From Thalassobius sp965218685 (GTDB lineage Bacteria; Pseudomonadota; Alphaproteobacteria; Rhodobacterales; Rhodobacteraceae): 64,000 bases of DNA. How positions within the stretch are numbered: the stretch's first letter is position 1; each line of letters opens with the position of its first letter. The stretch lies in contig NZ_OZ244657.1 in assembly GCF_965218685.1 (NCBI RefSeq), forward strand, positions 868,001-932,000, read 5' to 3'. The notes below the pieces were generated by a model. The model was not told the origin of the DNA and did not search any database. It was given only the letters and a program-made list of their open reading frames with translations. Both the position numbers and the translations under genes were made by a program. Of this stretch, positions 1 to 8,383 are shown in pieces.

Positions 1-943
1 ACGCCGCCCCAAAAACCGTGGCAAACAGGAAGAACCTGATCGTCGCTGCCCGCGCCGGGGTGGTACGGATCAACCCAGCCAGCAATCGACCATCACCGCG
101 GGGATGCGCTTCGTTCTTGTTCATCTGATACCGGGACACAATCGCAAGGTATTGCAAGCTGTGAAAGGCGGGAATGACCATAGCCGCCAACGGGTTCAAA
201 TACGCGACCAGTAGCCAGACATAGCTGGAGGTTCCATACGCCAGCAGCCCATTGATCGGAAGACGGCTGTTTAACCCCTTCCGGATCAACATTCCCACGG
301 TCAGCGTGCCAGCGATCACGCAAAGTGAAAGCATGGTAAGAAACAACCACTCGGGTACCGCGACCGTGAAATAGTTAAGCCCATAGATCTCGCGCTCGTA
401 CAAAATGCGGTTGAAGTACATCCAGGTCGCCAGCCAGACGGTCAGCGCATTATAGCGCAGGATCAGCTTTTCCCGGTCGTCGAAAAACGCACGTTTCAGC
501 ACGGACTCGACCATAAGGATGCCGTAGCCCTGTTTGACGTAGTGCCAGCCTACCAGAAACAGCATCGCATTCGCGGCCTGCCCCATCAAAGCGCCGTTGA
601 CCGTCACAATGCACCACAAGAAAAATCCGATCATTGCCAGCGGCACCCCGACCCCGGCAATCAGGTAACGCCACCGCAAGGCCGCATGCGGAGCTGTCTT
701 TCTTGCGAACTCTTCATAGAAAATCTGATAAGAGCCAATGAAATGCGGATTATTGATGAAGTTCGTCATAATCAGAACAAAGGCAAGGACGTAAACCCGG
801 TATTCCTCGGGCGGCAATAGCACCAGCAATAATAGAAACGGTAATGATCCCCCGCCCAGACAGAGGAAATCTATTGCCTGGTTAAAAAGGTAATTCCGCG
901 GCTTTTTCCCGGGGATACTCTGATCCGTATCCGTAACTACCAT
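1..943 (-). CDS. multi-pass membrane protein of unknown function (partial, C-terminus beyond window)
   Basis: The frame opens at an ATG at 943 and stays open to the left edge, so the 3' end is missing. The translation has a short polar N-terminus followed by many hydrophobic segments. Histidine-bearing motifs recur: NNPHF near residue 64, then GSYQIFYEEF, WHYVKQGYG, and FHSLQYL near the visible end. Conserved His in and beside membrane helices could bind metal or haem, but I do not recognise the family with confidence. A membrane enzyme loosely like other His-rich multi-pass proteins is possible. It lies upstream of, and on the same strand as, no other gene in view; the next gene, at 1053-2918, reads the same way toward it with about 110 bases between. 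Coding character (third-position GC) matches the neighbours. Confidence 0.7.
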   Translation of the reverse strand, partial: MVVTDTDQSIPGKKPRNYLFNQAIDFLCLGGGSLPFLLLLVLLPPEEYRVYVLAFVLIMTNFINNPHFIGSYQIFYEEFARKTAPHAALRWRYLIAGVGVPLAMIGFFLWCIVTVNGALMGQAANAMLFLVGWHYVKQGYGILMVESVLKRAFFDDREKLILRYNALTVWLATWMYFNRILYEREIYGLNYFTVAVPEWLFLTMLSLCVIAGTLTVGMLIRKGLNSRLPINGLLAYGTSSYVWLLVAYLNPLAAMVIPAFHSLQYLAIVSRYQMNKNEAHPRGDGRLLAGLIRTTPARAATIRFFLFATVFGAA

Positions 944-1052
944 TGCAACCTCAAAAATAAACTCGGTCTTGAATATGTGCCCATGATTATTGGCCAGAAC
1001 CTACTGAAAAAGCAAAAGCTTCCGCATTTTCGTAAAAATTGCCGGTCCTCTT

Positions 1053-2918
1053 TTATTTATTTACGCGGAATAGCATCAAAGGTCTTGGCACCTGCGCGAC
1101 CGGGATCAACCAGGCCGGCGCCTGCCCCATAGCCAGCAAGGATCCGACGGAGCCGGGGGTGCCATAGGTTTCACCGCCGCAGACCAGAACCAGATCGGCG
1201 TTGGTCTGATCTATGACCCGATCAAGAGCATCAATATCGCTGGCAAATGGGACCACCCCATTCAGCATCGCCTGCGTGCTGCGATGATAAGGGGCTGCCG
1301 TAACCGAATGATGCGAGTGCAAAAGCACGGCCGTCCCCAGGTTCATCGGCGTGACGACTGTGGCGGCTGGCAAGGCATTCAGATGCGCCAGCAGCGCAGG
1401 AGGCGTACAAGCACGATCAGGCACAGCGCCTCGGGTTTCGGGCTGCGGCTGTTCCTTTGGGTGCGCGGGGGCATTGATCAACCGCAGGCCCAACGGCCCC
1501 AACTGCGGCACGAAGATCAGCGCAAACAACACGGTGATCACCATGGCCTTCACGGCGCGGTACACGGGCCAGGGGCGATTGATCAGAGCGCCAAAGACCG
1601 CTCCGAAGCCGACCGCCATTACCGCATGGCCCCAGATAATCGCTCGCAATTGCAGAAACGCACCCAAGCACCCCATTGCCAGAAACAGGACCAGCATGCC
1701 CCATTGGCGGCGCGGCTGATCAGCCCTGCCCTTCAGCACCCAGACAAGCGCCGCAAGCCCGGTGACCAACCCTAGCGGCGCAAGGAACACAAAGGCTATT
1801 TCAGGCGATTGCTGCATGATGATCCAAGCCGACTGCGACTCGGCAATCATCGAAGAAATCAGCGTGCGAACCTCTTGCGGCACGTCAGAAAATGGGCCTC
1901 CAAAACAAGGGGATAGCCTTGGCATCAGCACAAAAGCCAGGACCATCAGTACGGCCCCGACCAGCAGCGCCCGGCTTGTGACGCTTTGCAGCCGCCGCCG
2001 CGCCAACAGCACGGCGATCCCCAGAACGGCCGCCCCCGTGCTCAGCTCCAGATACGGTTTCGACAGCTGATCGCAATACACCTGCCCCCACTGGTCCAGC
2101 GGCGTTTGCAGAACAAAGAAAATGGGCGCGGAAATGCCAAGGCCCAAGCTGAAACCGACAAAAGCCATGTCCTTCCGATCAACATAGCGCAGCAGGAACA
2201 CCACGCCCGCCAACATCAGGAACGGCAGGCCTTCCAGCCCGATCGCAAGGGACGCTGCGGACAAAACCCCCGCCAACGCGCCGGCGCGGGCGCCATGGGT
2301 CAACAGCTGACCAAACACAGCCAACATCAGGATCAGCTGCAGGCCATGGTGATCAAGGCGGCCAAGAGGGAAATAACGCCCATGATAGGATTGGAAAAAC
2401 CACAGCGAGATCAGCGCAATTACCGCCGCCGGCACCCCGAACCCCCTAAGGGTGACGCGCAGCGTGACCCATGCAAAGATTAGGTACAGCACCATCGGCC
2501 ACACCAGACTTAGCAACCGCTCGGCTTGCTCCCTCCCGACGGCCCACTCAAAACCCGTCACCATGCCAGCCTGGGCTGCGCTAACCAGTCGAGACCAGTG
2601 CAGCGATAGCCCGTCCGGCGGCAGCACCCTGTATTGGCGCATGTCAAACCAGTCTTGTCCGGCCAGAAAATCCCGAACGGACAGCAGCCACATCCCGTCG
2701 TCGTTCCCGAGCAGAGTTAGCTCATCCATGAAATCAGGGGCGCCTGCGACTTGCCGCATGAAATAGATCGCGCCAACAAAAACAAAAATTACGGGCAGTA
2801 AAACCGGTCTATCGAACAGCTCTCTGCGACGTGCCGTCATTTTTCCATTCTCAATACCGATTTCACGCCTCCAATATTCAGCAGCGCGCGTAAATTGTGA
2901 AACAAAAGGTTGGAACAT
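1053..2918 (-). CDS. GT-C-type membrane glycosyltransferase-like protein
   Basis: The protein is up to 621 residues with about ten or more hydrophobic helices. An acidic first loop, ELTLLGNDDGMWLLSVRDFLAGQ, is followed by QYRVLPPDGLSLHWSR and later by GRLDHHGLQ. Acidic pairs in the first extracytoplasmic loop plus a His-rich loop are typical of GT-C enzymes that use polyprenyl-phosphate sugars. The exact donor and acceptor cannot be read. The C-terminal part carries a soluble tail with NLGTAVLLHSHHSV. The ATG at 2918 has no good ribosome site. An internal ATG at 2840, preceded by GGAAAA, is an alternative that removes a 26-residue polar extension. A divergent ATPase gene starts 54 bases away at 2973. 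Confidence 0.7.
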   Translation of the reverse strand: MFQPFVSQFTRAAEYWRREIGIENGKMTARRRELFDRPVLLPVIFVFVGAIYFMRQVAGAPDFMDELTLLGNDDGMWLLSVRDFLAGQDWFDMRQYRVLPPDGLSLHWSRLVSAAQAGMVTGFEWAVGREQAERLLSLVWPMVLYLIFAWVTLRVTLRGFGVPAAVIALISLWFFQSYHGRYFPLGRLDHHGLQLILMLAVFGQLLTHGARAGALAGVLSAASLAIGLEGLPFLMLAGVVFLLRYVDRKDMAFVGFSLGLGISAPIFFVLQTPLDQWGQVYCDQLSKPYLELSTGAAVLGIAVLLARRRLQSVTSRALLVGAVLMVLAFVLMPRLSPCFGGPFSDVPQEVRTLISSMIAESQSAWIIMQQSPEIAFVFLAPLGLVTGLAALVWVLKGRADQPRRQWGMLVLFLAMGCLGAFLQLRAIIWGHAVMAVGFGAVFGALINRPWPVYRAVKAMVITVLFALIFVPQLGPLGLRLINAPAHPKEQPQPETRGAVPDRACTPPALLAHLNALPAATVVTPMNLGTAVLLHSHHSVTAAPYHRSTQAMLNGVVPFASDIDALDRVIDQTNADLVLVCGGETYGTPGSVGSLLAMGQAPAWLIPVAQVPRPLMLFRVNK

Positions 2919-2972
2919 TTCGGGTTTTAACGCAGAATCAGGGTAATTTGGTCATGCCCAAAGGAAAACACT

Positions 2973-4244
2973 TTGAACGCGTTTGAATTTTTTACTCCGC
3001 CGAAGACCATCGAAGATACCGGGCTGAGCCCCAGCTACCTGATCGGTCTGGTCAGCAAGATCATGTACGAAACCGGGACGGTCACCCCAGCGGGCATATC
3101 CGAGCATATCAAATTGCCCAAACTGGTTTGCCGCCAGTTGATCAAGGAAATGACGGCGCTCATGCTGGTCGAGGCGCAGGGCCTGGAAAGCGATGATATC
3201 AAGTCCGACATCCGCTATAACCTGACCGATCTGGGGCGCAAATGGGCGCTCGAGGCTATGCTGGTGTCCCAGTATGTTGGCCCCGCCCCGGTGACGCTGG
3301 AAATGTTTGAAACGCAAATCCGGCGGCAATCCATCAACAACGAACAGATCCACCGCCACGATCTGGAGGCAGCGACCTCGCACCTGGTTCTGCCCCGCGG
3401 GCTGATGGCTCAATTGGGCCCGGCGGCCAACTCGGGGCGTTCGGTCCTGCTGTATGGCGAGCCGGGCAACGGCAAAACCTCGCTGGCCGAGGCGATGGGC
3501 AAGTCCTTCCACGACGTCGTTTATTTCCCTTACGCCCTGTTGGTCGGTAACCAGATCATCCGCTTTTTCGACGAAACTCTGCACGAGGTTGCAGACGAAC
3601 CCGAAGGCGATACAAAGCTTGATCCCCGTTGGGTGGCCTGCAAACGCCCCGTGGTGATTGCCGGGGGCGAGCTGACACTGGACATGCTGGACTTGTCTTT
3701 CGATCAAACCGCTCGCTTTTACGAAGCCCCCATGCACCTGAAAGCCCTTGGCGGGGTATTCGTTCTGGACGACTTTGGTCGTCAGACTGCCTCGCCTCAG
3801 CAATTCCTGAACCGCTGGATTGTCCCCTTGGAAAAAGGGTTCGACATCATGTCACTGCACACGGGTAAAAAGTTTACCGTGCCCTTCGACCAGTTGGTTG
3901 TATTTTCCTCGAATATCATGCCCGAAGATCTGGGCGACGGGGCGTCGTTGCGCCGAATCTATTTCAAGATTCTGGTGCCCAGCCCCACCCGCGAGGATTA
4001 TTTGCAGATCTTCAAAGACGCCTGCAAAACCTATGATCTTGAATGGCGCAAAGACGTTGTCGAAGAGTTTTATGAATCCGAGTATGAGGCCCGAAACAAC
4101 GTCACTTCGGGCGCGCACCCTGGGTTCTTGCTTCAGCACGTGGTGGCGGCCTGCCGGTATCTGGACAGCCCCGCCGAATTGACCGGCGAGCTTTTGGAAC
4201 TGGCCAGCCGGAACATTACCGCGACCAAGCGGTCAACTCGCTAG
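2973..4244 (+). CDS. AAA+ family ATPase with N-terminal winged-helix-like region, TTG start
   Basis: This 423-residue protein has a Walker A motif GEPGNGKT at residues 162-169 and a Walker B motif VFVLDDFG near 262-269. The N-terminal 110 residues (SPSYLIGLVSKIMYETG... LTDLGRKWALE) resemble a winged-helix or effector domain. The start is TTG at 2973, supported by AAGGAAAA about seven bases upstream. The only nearby ATG, at 2954, runs into a stop in another frame. It acts in the cytoplasm, probably as an NTP-driven remodeller. Similar ATPases occur in alphaproteobacteria without a fixed assigned role, so no function is proposed beyond ATP binding. It is divergent from the GT-C gene. The region behind it holds a truncated gene and an insertion sequence. 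Confidence 0.8.
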   Translation: MNAFEFFTPPKTIEDTGLSPSYLIGLVSKIMYETGTVTPAGISEHIKLPKLVCRQLIKEMTALMLVEAQGLESDDIKSDIRYNLTDLGRKWALEAMLVSQYVGPAPVTLEMFETQIRRQSINNEQIHRHDLEAATSHLVLPRGLMAQLGPAANSGRSVLLYGEPGNGKTSLAEAMGKSFHDVVYFPYALLVGNQIIRFFDETLHEVADEPEGDTKLDPRWVACKRPVVIAGGELTLDMLDLSFDQTARFYEAPMHLKALGGVFVLDDFGRQTASPQQFLNRWIVPLEKGFDIMSLHTGKKFTVPFDQLVVFSSNIMPEDLGDGASLRRIYFKILVPSPTREDYLQIFKDACKTYDLEWRKDVVEEFYESEYEARNNVTSGAHPGFLLQHVVAACRYLDSPAELTGELLELASRNITATKRSTR

Positions 4245-4281
4245 TTATTCCTGGGTGGCGACGATCGCCTGATGGGCAGGT

Positions 4282-4388
4282 TTATCTGGGCGCCAAGCCT
4301 GACATCATTTCCATGATGACCAGCATGATCGGAACCAAAACGATGATCAGGTTCACCGGGAACATGAACTGTACGTCGTCAGGGTTTT
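4282..4388 (-). pseudogene. C-terminal remnant of a membrane protein cut by the insertion sequence
   Basis: On the minus strand an open frame runs out of the IS end and continues for about 35 residues to a TAA at 4282-4284. The visible stretch KNPDDVQFMFPVNLIIVLVP is followed by a second hydrophobic run ending in SGLAPR. It reads as a C-terminal transmembrane segment. It may be the tail of the gene whose N-terminal half lies on the other side of the IS (5854-6346) or of a different gene lost by deletion. There is no start codon within host sequence, so it cannot be a whole gene. Confidence 0.45.
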
Positions 4389-4404
4389 TGGAGCCAAAGC
4401 GGGC
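4389..4404. repeat. left terminal inverted repeat of the IS
   Basis: TGGAGCCAAAGCGGGC pairs with the reverse complement of 5838-5853 at 13 of 16 positions. The outer ends begin with TG, as is usual for IS3-family elements. Confidence 0.75.
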
Positions 4405-4443
4405 CTAAACTGAGTGAGAGTTTGGCTCATCTGGTTGGTTTGA

Positions 4444-5424
4444 TTATGCGGCGTGTTTTCTGTGATGCAAGCGTCGCGCTTCGAGCGTGTTTCGTTTGAT
4501 CCTTTCTCTTTGGTTTAGAATGGCTTGTGAGCGCCCGAAGTAGACGTCGGACGGCGTGACGTTGTTCAGGCTCTCATGGTAGCGCTGATGGTTGTAGTGA
4601 TCGACGAAGGCACCGATCTGGGTTTCGAGATCGCCGGGCAAGAAGTAATTTTCCAGCAGGATGCGGTTCTTCAGGGTTTGATGCCAGCGCTCAATCTTGC
4701 CTTGGGTTTGGGGGTGATACGGCGCACCGCGAGAATGCTTCATTCCCTTGTCCTGCAGCCATTCGGCCAAATCGCCAGAGACGTAGCTGGAGCCGTTGTC
4801 ACTCAGCAGTCGTGGCTTGTGAACGACGTGGACCTGATCGCAACCCGAAGCCTGTAACGCCAGGTCCAGCGTGTCCGTCACATCTTCCGTCCTCATATTG
4901 GTGCAAAGCTTCCACGAGATGATGTAACGGCTGTAGTCGTCCAGGATCGTGCTGAGATAGAACCAGCCCCAGCCCAGAACTTTCAGGTAAGTGAAGTCCG
5001 TCTGCCAAAGTTGGTTGATGGCGGTGGTTTTGTCTTTGAACTCGCTTGTAGCCTTGAGCACGATGAAGGCCGGGCTGGTGATCAGATCATGCGCCTTCAG
5101 TACGCGATAAACCGAAGCCTCTGATACAAAGTAGCTTTCTGTATCCGTGAACGTCACCGCCAGCTCTCGCGGCGAGAGCTCTGTTTCCTTCAGCGCCAGC
5201 TTGACGACCTTGTGCCGCACTTCGTCCGGGATGCGGTTCCAGACATGCTTTGGCTTGGGAGATTGGTCCGCAAGACCGGCTTCGCCGCGTTGCAGGTATC
5301 GGTCGTACCAGCGGTAGAACGTTGTGCGCGGAATGCCGAGCTTGGCCAGTGTCTGACGTGCTGACAGGTGGCTTTCTTCGACCAGCCTGATGATCTCCAG
5401 TTTCTCAGATGCGGGATACCTCAT
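4444..5424 (-). CDS. IS3-like transposase OrfB (DDE integrase core)
   Basis: The 326-residue protein begins with a helix-turn-helix (SARQTLAKLGIPRTTFYRWY, residues 21-40). An integrase (rve) core follows, with catalytic residues D143 (QTDFTYL), D209 (SDNGSSY) and E245 (GKIERWH). Exactly 35 residues lie between the second Asp and the Glu, the classical DD(35)E spacing. It cuts and joins the element ends. Its ATG overlaps the OrfA stop as ATGA at 5421-5424. It also lies in the -1 frame relative to OrfA, so it can be made by re-initiation or as an OrfAB frameshift product. The coding sequence looks intact, so the copy may be active. Confidence 0.92.
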   Translation of the reverse strand: MRYPASEKLEIIRLVEESHLSARQTLAKLGIPRTTFYRWYDRYLQRGEAGLADQSPKPKHVWNRIPDEVRHKVVKLALKETELSPRELAVTFTDTESYFVSEASVYRVLKAHDLITSPAFIVLKATSEFKDKTTAINQLWQTDFTYLKVLGWGWFYLSTILDDYSRYIISWKLCTNMRTEDVTDTLDLALQASGCDQVHVVHKPRLLSDNGSSYVSGDLAEWLQDKGMKHSRGAPYHPQTQGKIERWHQTLKNRILLENYFLPGDLETQIGAFVDHYNHQRYHESLNNVTPSDVYFGRSQAILNQRERIKRNTLEARRLHHRKHAA

Positions 5425-5786
5425 TCGTGGTCGCCCCCATCGCCTGTCATGCTTTTTTTGAGAAGGCGCAATTCCAGCGTTTGCTCAGCCACGACCTCCT
5501 TCAGGTCACGGGCCTCACGGCGCAGATCTTTGACTTCGTCACTCGTCGCTGCTCGCGCTGTATCGCCCGCCAGCCGCTTCTTTCCTGCCTCCATGAAGTC
5601 CTTAGACCATTTGTAGTAAACCCCTTGGGAAATCCCCTCACGGCGGCACAGCTCTGCAATGCTGTCCTCGCCACGCAGACCGTCCAAGACGATCCTGATC
5701 TTCTCCTCGGAGGAATACTGTTTACGCGTGGCGCGTTTGATGTCTTTGACGATCTTCTCGCCCGGGCTCTTGGTTGTCTTTCTCAT
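5421..5786 (-). CDS. IS3-like transposase OrfA (HTH, leucine-zipper)
   Basis: This is a protein of about 121 residues with a Transposase_8-type helix-turn-helix (SIAELCRREGISQGVYYKWSKDF). A coiled-coil stretch follows (DEVKDLRREARDLKEVVAEQ), which normally mediates OrfA/OrfAB oligomerisation. I chose the ATG at 5786 because GAGGAG lies seven bases upstream; a longer open frame to 5834 has no such site and would run into the terminal repeat zone. Near its end a run of seven A on the coding strand (5453-5459) allows a -1 shift into the OrfB frame without meeting a stop. Confidence 0.88.
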   Translation of the reverse strand: MRKTTKSPGEKIVKDIKRATRKQYSSEEKIRIVLDGLRGEDSIAELCRREGISQGVYYKWSKDFMEAGKKRLAGDTARAATSDEVKDLRREARDLKEVVAEQTLELRLLKKSMTGDGGDHE

Positions 5787-5830
5787 CTTCAACTCCTCAG
5801 TGGTGACGATGCGCCAGAAACACTCTCTTA

Positions 5831-6346
5831 TCAAATTGCCCTATTTGGCCCCATAAGCGCTGACGTCAGACAGCTGAGAAGGCCCATGCCCTCGGCAAAA
5901 ACGCGCGGCGTTACAAACCCCTCGCCATAACTGAAGAACGCGCTGGCATAGGCTGGGGAAAGGGCTACTGCCCCCAGCAAGGCCAGAATGCGCGCTTTTC
6001 TGTCCTCGAAAAAAACATGGACAAAGACGACCAGCGCGCAGAACCAGAAAAACAGCCCGATGCCGTAGGCAACCATATTTGCCCATGCCAGGCCCAACGC
6101 CTGTATCAGGGGGGCATAAATCAGCGTGAAAACCGAGAAGTCATCCTGATTTCCGTAGGAAAAATATAGGTCTCGGCCAAGCGCATCATTGCCAAGGGAC
6201 CGCAGCGCCTGAACCGCATAAAGATTGGCGTCGTGGTATATGCCTTGAAACGGGCGCAACAAAAGCACCAGCGCGATCAAGGCAAGCCATTGAAGAATGA
6301 TCCGCCACCGGGCGGTCAGGATCTCTTCGGTGCTATTTGCCCTCAT
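5831..6346 (-). pseudogene. GT-C-like membrane protein truncated by the IS (N-terminal ~164 host residues)
   Basis: The frame starts with ATG at 6346 (MRANSTEEILTARW) and has four or five hydrophobic helices. Loop motifs are RPFQGIYHDANLYAVQALRS, YFSYGNQDDFSVFT and FFSYGEGFVTPRVFAEG. These look like the first third of a sugar-transfer membrane protein of 500 or more residues. At 5853 it enters the insertion sequence and ends after a few IS-encoded residues (MGPNRAI). It overlaps the upstream FAD-oxidoreductase gene by 14 bases, so the original operon was gtrA-like, FAD protein, membrane protein. The truncated product is unlikely to be functional. Confidence 0.75.
5838..5853. repeat. right terminal inverted repeat of the IS
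   Basis: The reverse complement TGGGGCCAAATAGGGC matches the left end at 13 of 16 bases. The truncated membrane gene reads into this repeat and stops at 5831. Confidence 0.75.
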
Positions 6347-7919
6347 GGTAATCTTGATCGGTGTTCACGTCCCACATCTGGGAACGATTATCCCGCCCCT
6401 CGACGATACCGTCCACCGCAACCATGGCCGTCAGGATCGAGTGGTCCTGATTGTTGTATCGGTGCATCCCATTGCGACCGACACAATACAGGTTGTCGAA
6501 CTTCATCACATAGTCGCGGATCACGTCGAAACGGTCATAGGTTCCGAAATAGGCAGGATAGGCCTTTTTCGTTCGCACTACGACGGCGTCCAGCAAATCG
6601 CCAGGGTCGGAGACGCCCAGCTGTTCCAGCTCTTTCACGGCAAAATCGATCACGTCCTGATCTGGGGTCTGCCAGAATTCATCGCTTTCATTGACGAAGT
6701 ATTCCAGCCCCATCCAAATCGTATCGGGATCGGCGACCAGATAGGGCGACCAGTTGTTGAACAGTTGCAGCCGGCCGACCTTGACGTCGGACTCTTGCAC
6801 GTAAATCCAGTTGTCCGGCAGGCGTTCTGACAGGTTTCCAGCGTCGGCCCCCTGCCCCAGCGTTAGCCGTTTCAGCAAAACTCCGACCGTCATGAAGTCA
6901 CGATAGCTGAGACCATCGGACACCTGGGAAACCTCGGTGGGCGCAGCGGGTTGCCACCCCCCGATCAGCTCTTGCACCGGCATCGAGGAAAAGACCATAT
7001 CGCCCTGAACAGTCTCTTTGCTGCCGTCCTCGTGCAAGATTTCCAGCGCAGAGATCCGCCCCCCGTCATGAAGGACGCCAACCACCCGTGTGTTCAGGTG
7101 TAGCTCGCCCCCGGCATCCACGATTTTGCGGGTCAAGGTTTCCCACAACTGCCCGGGACCGTGTTTTGGGTATAGGAACCGTTCGATCAGACTGGTTTCC
7201 ACATCCTTTTGCGCGATCGAGTCGCGTTTTGGCACCAGCTTACGAAGCCCGTGCCGGATCAACCCCGAGATCGAAACCCCCTTGATCCGTTGCGCGCCCC
7301 AGTCGGCGGGGATGTCCTCACAAGGAACGCCCCAGACCTTCTCGGTGTAGTTCTCAAAGAATGTTTCGTACAGCGCCCGGCCAAAACGGTTGATGATGAA
7401 ATCGCGCAAAGACAATTCGGGGCGAATGGGCAACAGCCGGGCGCGCACATAGCTGAACACGATGGTCAAAGTGCGCACGAGCCCCAGATTGATAAAGGTC
7501 TGCGGCGCGAACTTGATTGGATAGTCGTAAAACTTGCGCCCGAACAGGATGCGCGAAACCCGAGAACGCACCAGCATCACCTCGTCCGTGGTTTCGGGGT
7601 CGGCTCCGGTTGCGGGGCTTTCGATCTGGCGGGTTTTGTTCTGATAGCTGATCGTGATGCCTTCGCCGGCCTCGATCGCGCCAGACTCCAGCGGCAGGAT
7701 CCGGGCCCACCAATCCATCACCCTGTCAGATTTCGAGAAAAAACGGTGCCCGCCGATATCGATCCGGTTGCCCTTGTAATTGACGGTTTTGGAAATGCCG
7801 CCAACCTGACTGTCTGCCTCGAAGATAATGGGTTTGATATCAGTCCGGGTGGCCAGCTCGTATGCGGCAGTCAAACCGGCCGGTCCCGCGCCGACGATCA
7901 GTGCGATCTTTTGGGTCAA
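6333..7919 (-). CDS. FAD/NAD(P)-dependent oxidoreductase, amine-oxidase/UDP-galactopyranose-mutase-like fold
   Basis: The 528-residue protein opens with a dinucleotide-binding fold, IALIVGAGPAGLTAAYELA (G10-A-G-P-A-G15). It continues with a glutamate for the ribose (IIFEAD), then GGISKTVNYKGNRIDIGGHRFFSK. This pattern is shared by protoporphyrinogen-oxidase-like and UDP-galactopyranose-mutase-like flavoproteins. The C-terminal segment YCVGRNGMHRYNNQDHSILTA is the second FAD-contact region. The substrate is unknown. Its place between a GtrA-family gene (4-base overlap) and a GT-C-like gene suggests a role in making or modifying a surface sugar or polyprenyl-linked intermediate; that is inference from context. 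Confidence 0.85.
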   Translation of the reverse strand: MTQKIALIVGAGPAGLTAAYELATRTDIKPIIFEADSQVGGISKTVNYKGNRIDIGGHRFFSKSDRVMDWWARILPLESGAIEAGEGITISYQNKTRQIESPATGADPETTDEVMLVRSRVSRILFGRKFYDYPIKFAPQTFINLGLVRTLTIVFSYVRARLLPIRPELSLRDFIINRFGRALYETFFENYTEKVWGVPCEDIPADWGAQRIKGVSISGLIRHGLRKLVPKRDSIAQKDVETSLIERFLYPKHGPGQLWETLTRKIVDAGGELHLNTRVVGVLHDGGRISALEILHEDGSKETVQGDMVFSSMPVQELIGGWQPAAPTEVSQVSDGLSYRDFMTVGVLLKRLTLGQGADAGNLSERLPDNWIYVQESDVKVGRLQLFNNWSPYLVADPDTIWMGLEYFVNESDEFWQTPDQDVIDFAVKELEQLGVSDPGDLLDAVVVRTKKAYPAYFGTYDRFDVIRDYVMKFDNLYCVGRNGMHRYNNQDHSILTAMVAVDGIVEGRDNRSQMWDVNTDQDYHEGK

Positions 7920-8383
7920 GTTTTCGTCCTGATTCCTGCGGGCGCGACTTCAAAGCTCTGCTCGAACGCATCGGCCCTGCGGAAGCTGATGTATTTATGC
8001 GCAAAAAACGAGTAAATCGCCGTCAGACCCACGGCAATGACATGCGCTGACGTATCAGGCTGAATAATACCAGCGCCAAATACGGCCAACGTCCCGGACA
8101 TGCCCCAGCGCAGCACCTGCGCGATCACAGTGGTCAGTACCAGACCAACAACAGAAACCGCTGTAAAATCAGCCATTTCCAAGCGCCGCGCGCGCCCCGA
8201 TGGGGGAAAGGTGAACTTTCGGTTCAGAACAAAGCTAACGCCCATGCCCGACACAAACGCCAGCGCAACACTGATCGGATAGCCGACAAACCCGTTAAGG
8301 CCTACGATATTGTACAGCAGAAAGCCGACGCCCAAATTCACCGCGGCGGCAGATCCAGAACAAAGAAGAAAAATATGAAACAT
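7916..8383 (-). CDS. GtrA-family small membrane protein
   Basis: The 155-residue protein has four hydrophobic helices, including FLLCSGSAAAVNLGVGFLLY, YPISVALAFVSGMGVSFVLNRKFTF and a final helix ending in FFAHKYISFR. The FxLNRKFTF motif after helix two is typical of GtrA/DPMS-type proteins. Those are thought to flip or position polyprenyl-phosphate sugars in the inner membrane. The stop overlaps the start of the following FAD-oxidoreductase gene as ATGA, so the two are translationally coupled. It is the first gene of that short operon; its promoter must lie in the 330-base region shared with argG. Confidence 0.85.
   Translation of the reverse strand: MFHIFLLCSGSAAAVNLGVGFLLYNIVGLNGFVGYPISVALAFVSGMGVSFVLNRKFTFPPSGRARRLEMADFTAVSVVGLVLTTVIAQVLRWGMSGTLAVFGAGIIQPDTSAHVIAVGLTAIYSFFAHKYISFRRADAFEQSFEVAPAGIRTKT

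Larger units (their letters stand above)
4389..5853 (-). mobile_element. IS3-like insertion sequence, about 1465 bp, two-ORF type
   Basis: The element is bounded by imperfect terminal inverted repeats. TGGAGCCAAAGCGGGC at 4389-4404 matches the reverse complement of 5838-5853 (TGGGGCCAAATAGGGC) at 13 of 16 positions. Inside are an OrfA with helix-turn-helix and coiled coil and an OrfB with a DDE integrase core, both on the minus strand. The flanking bases do not form a clear 3- or 5-bp target duplication (TTT on the left, TAA on the right). Both neighbouring frames are truncated. This suggests that adjacent DNA was deleted after insertion, or that the ends came from different copies. Confidence 0.88.

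Noticed and set aside
1284..2766. Several plus-strand open frames over the GT-C gene
   Set aside because: They are antisense shadows with biased composition and no ribosome sites.
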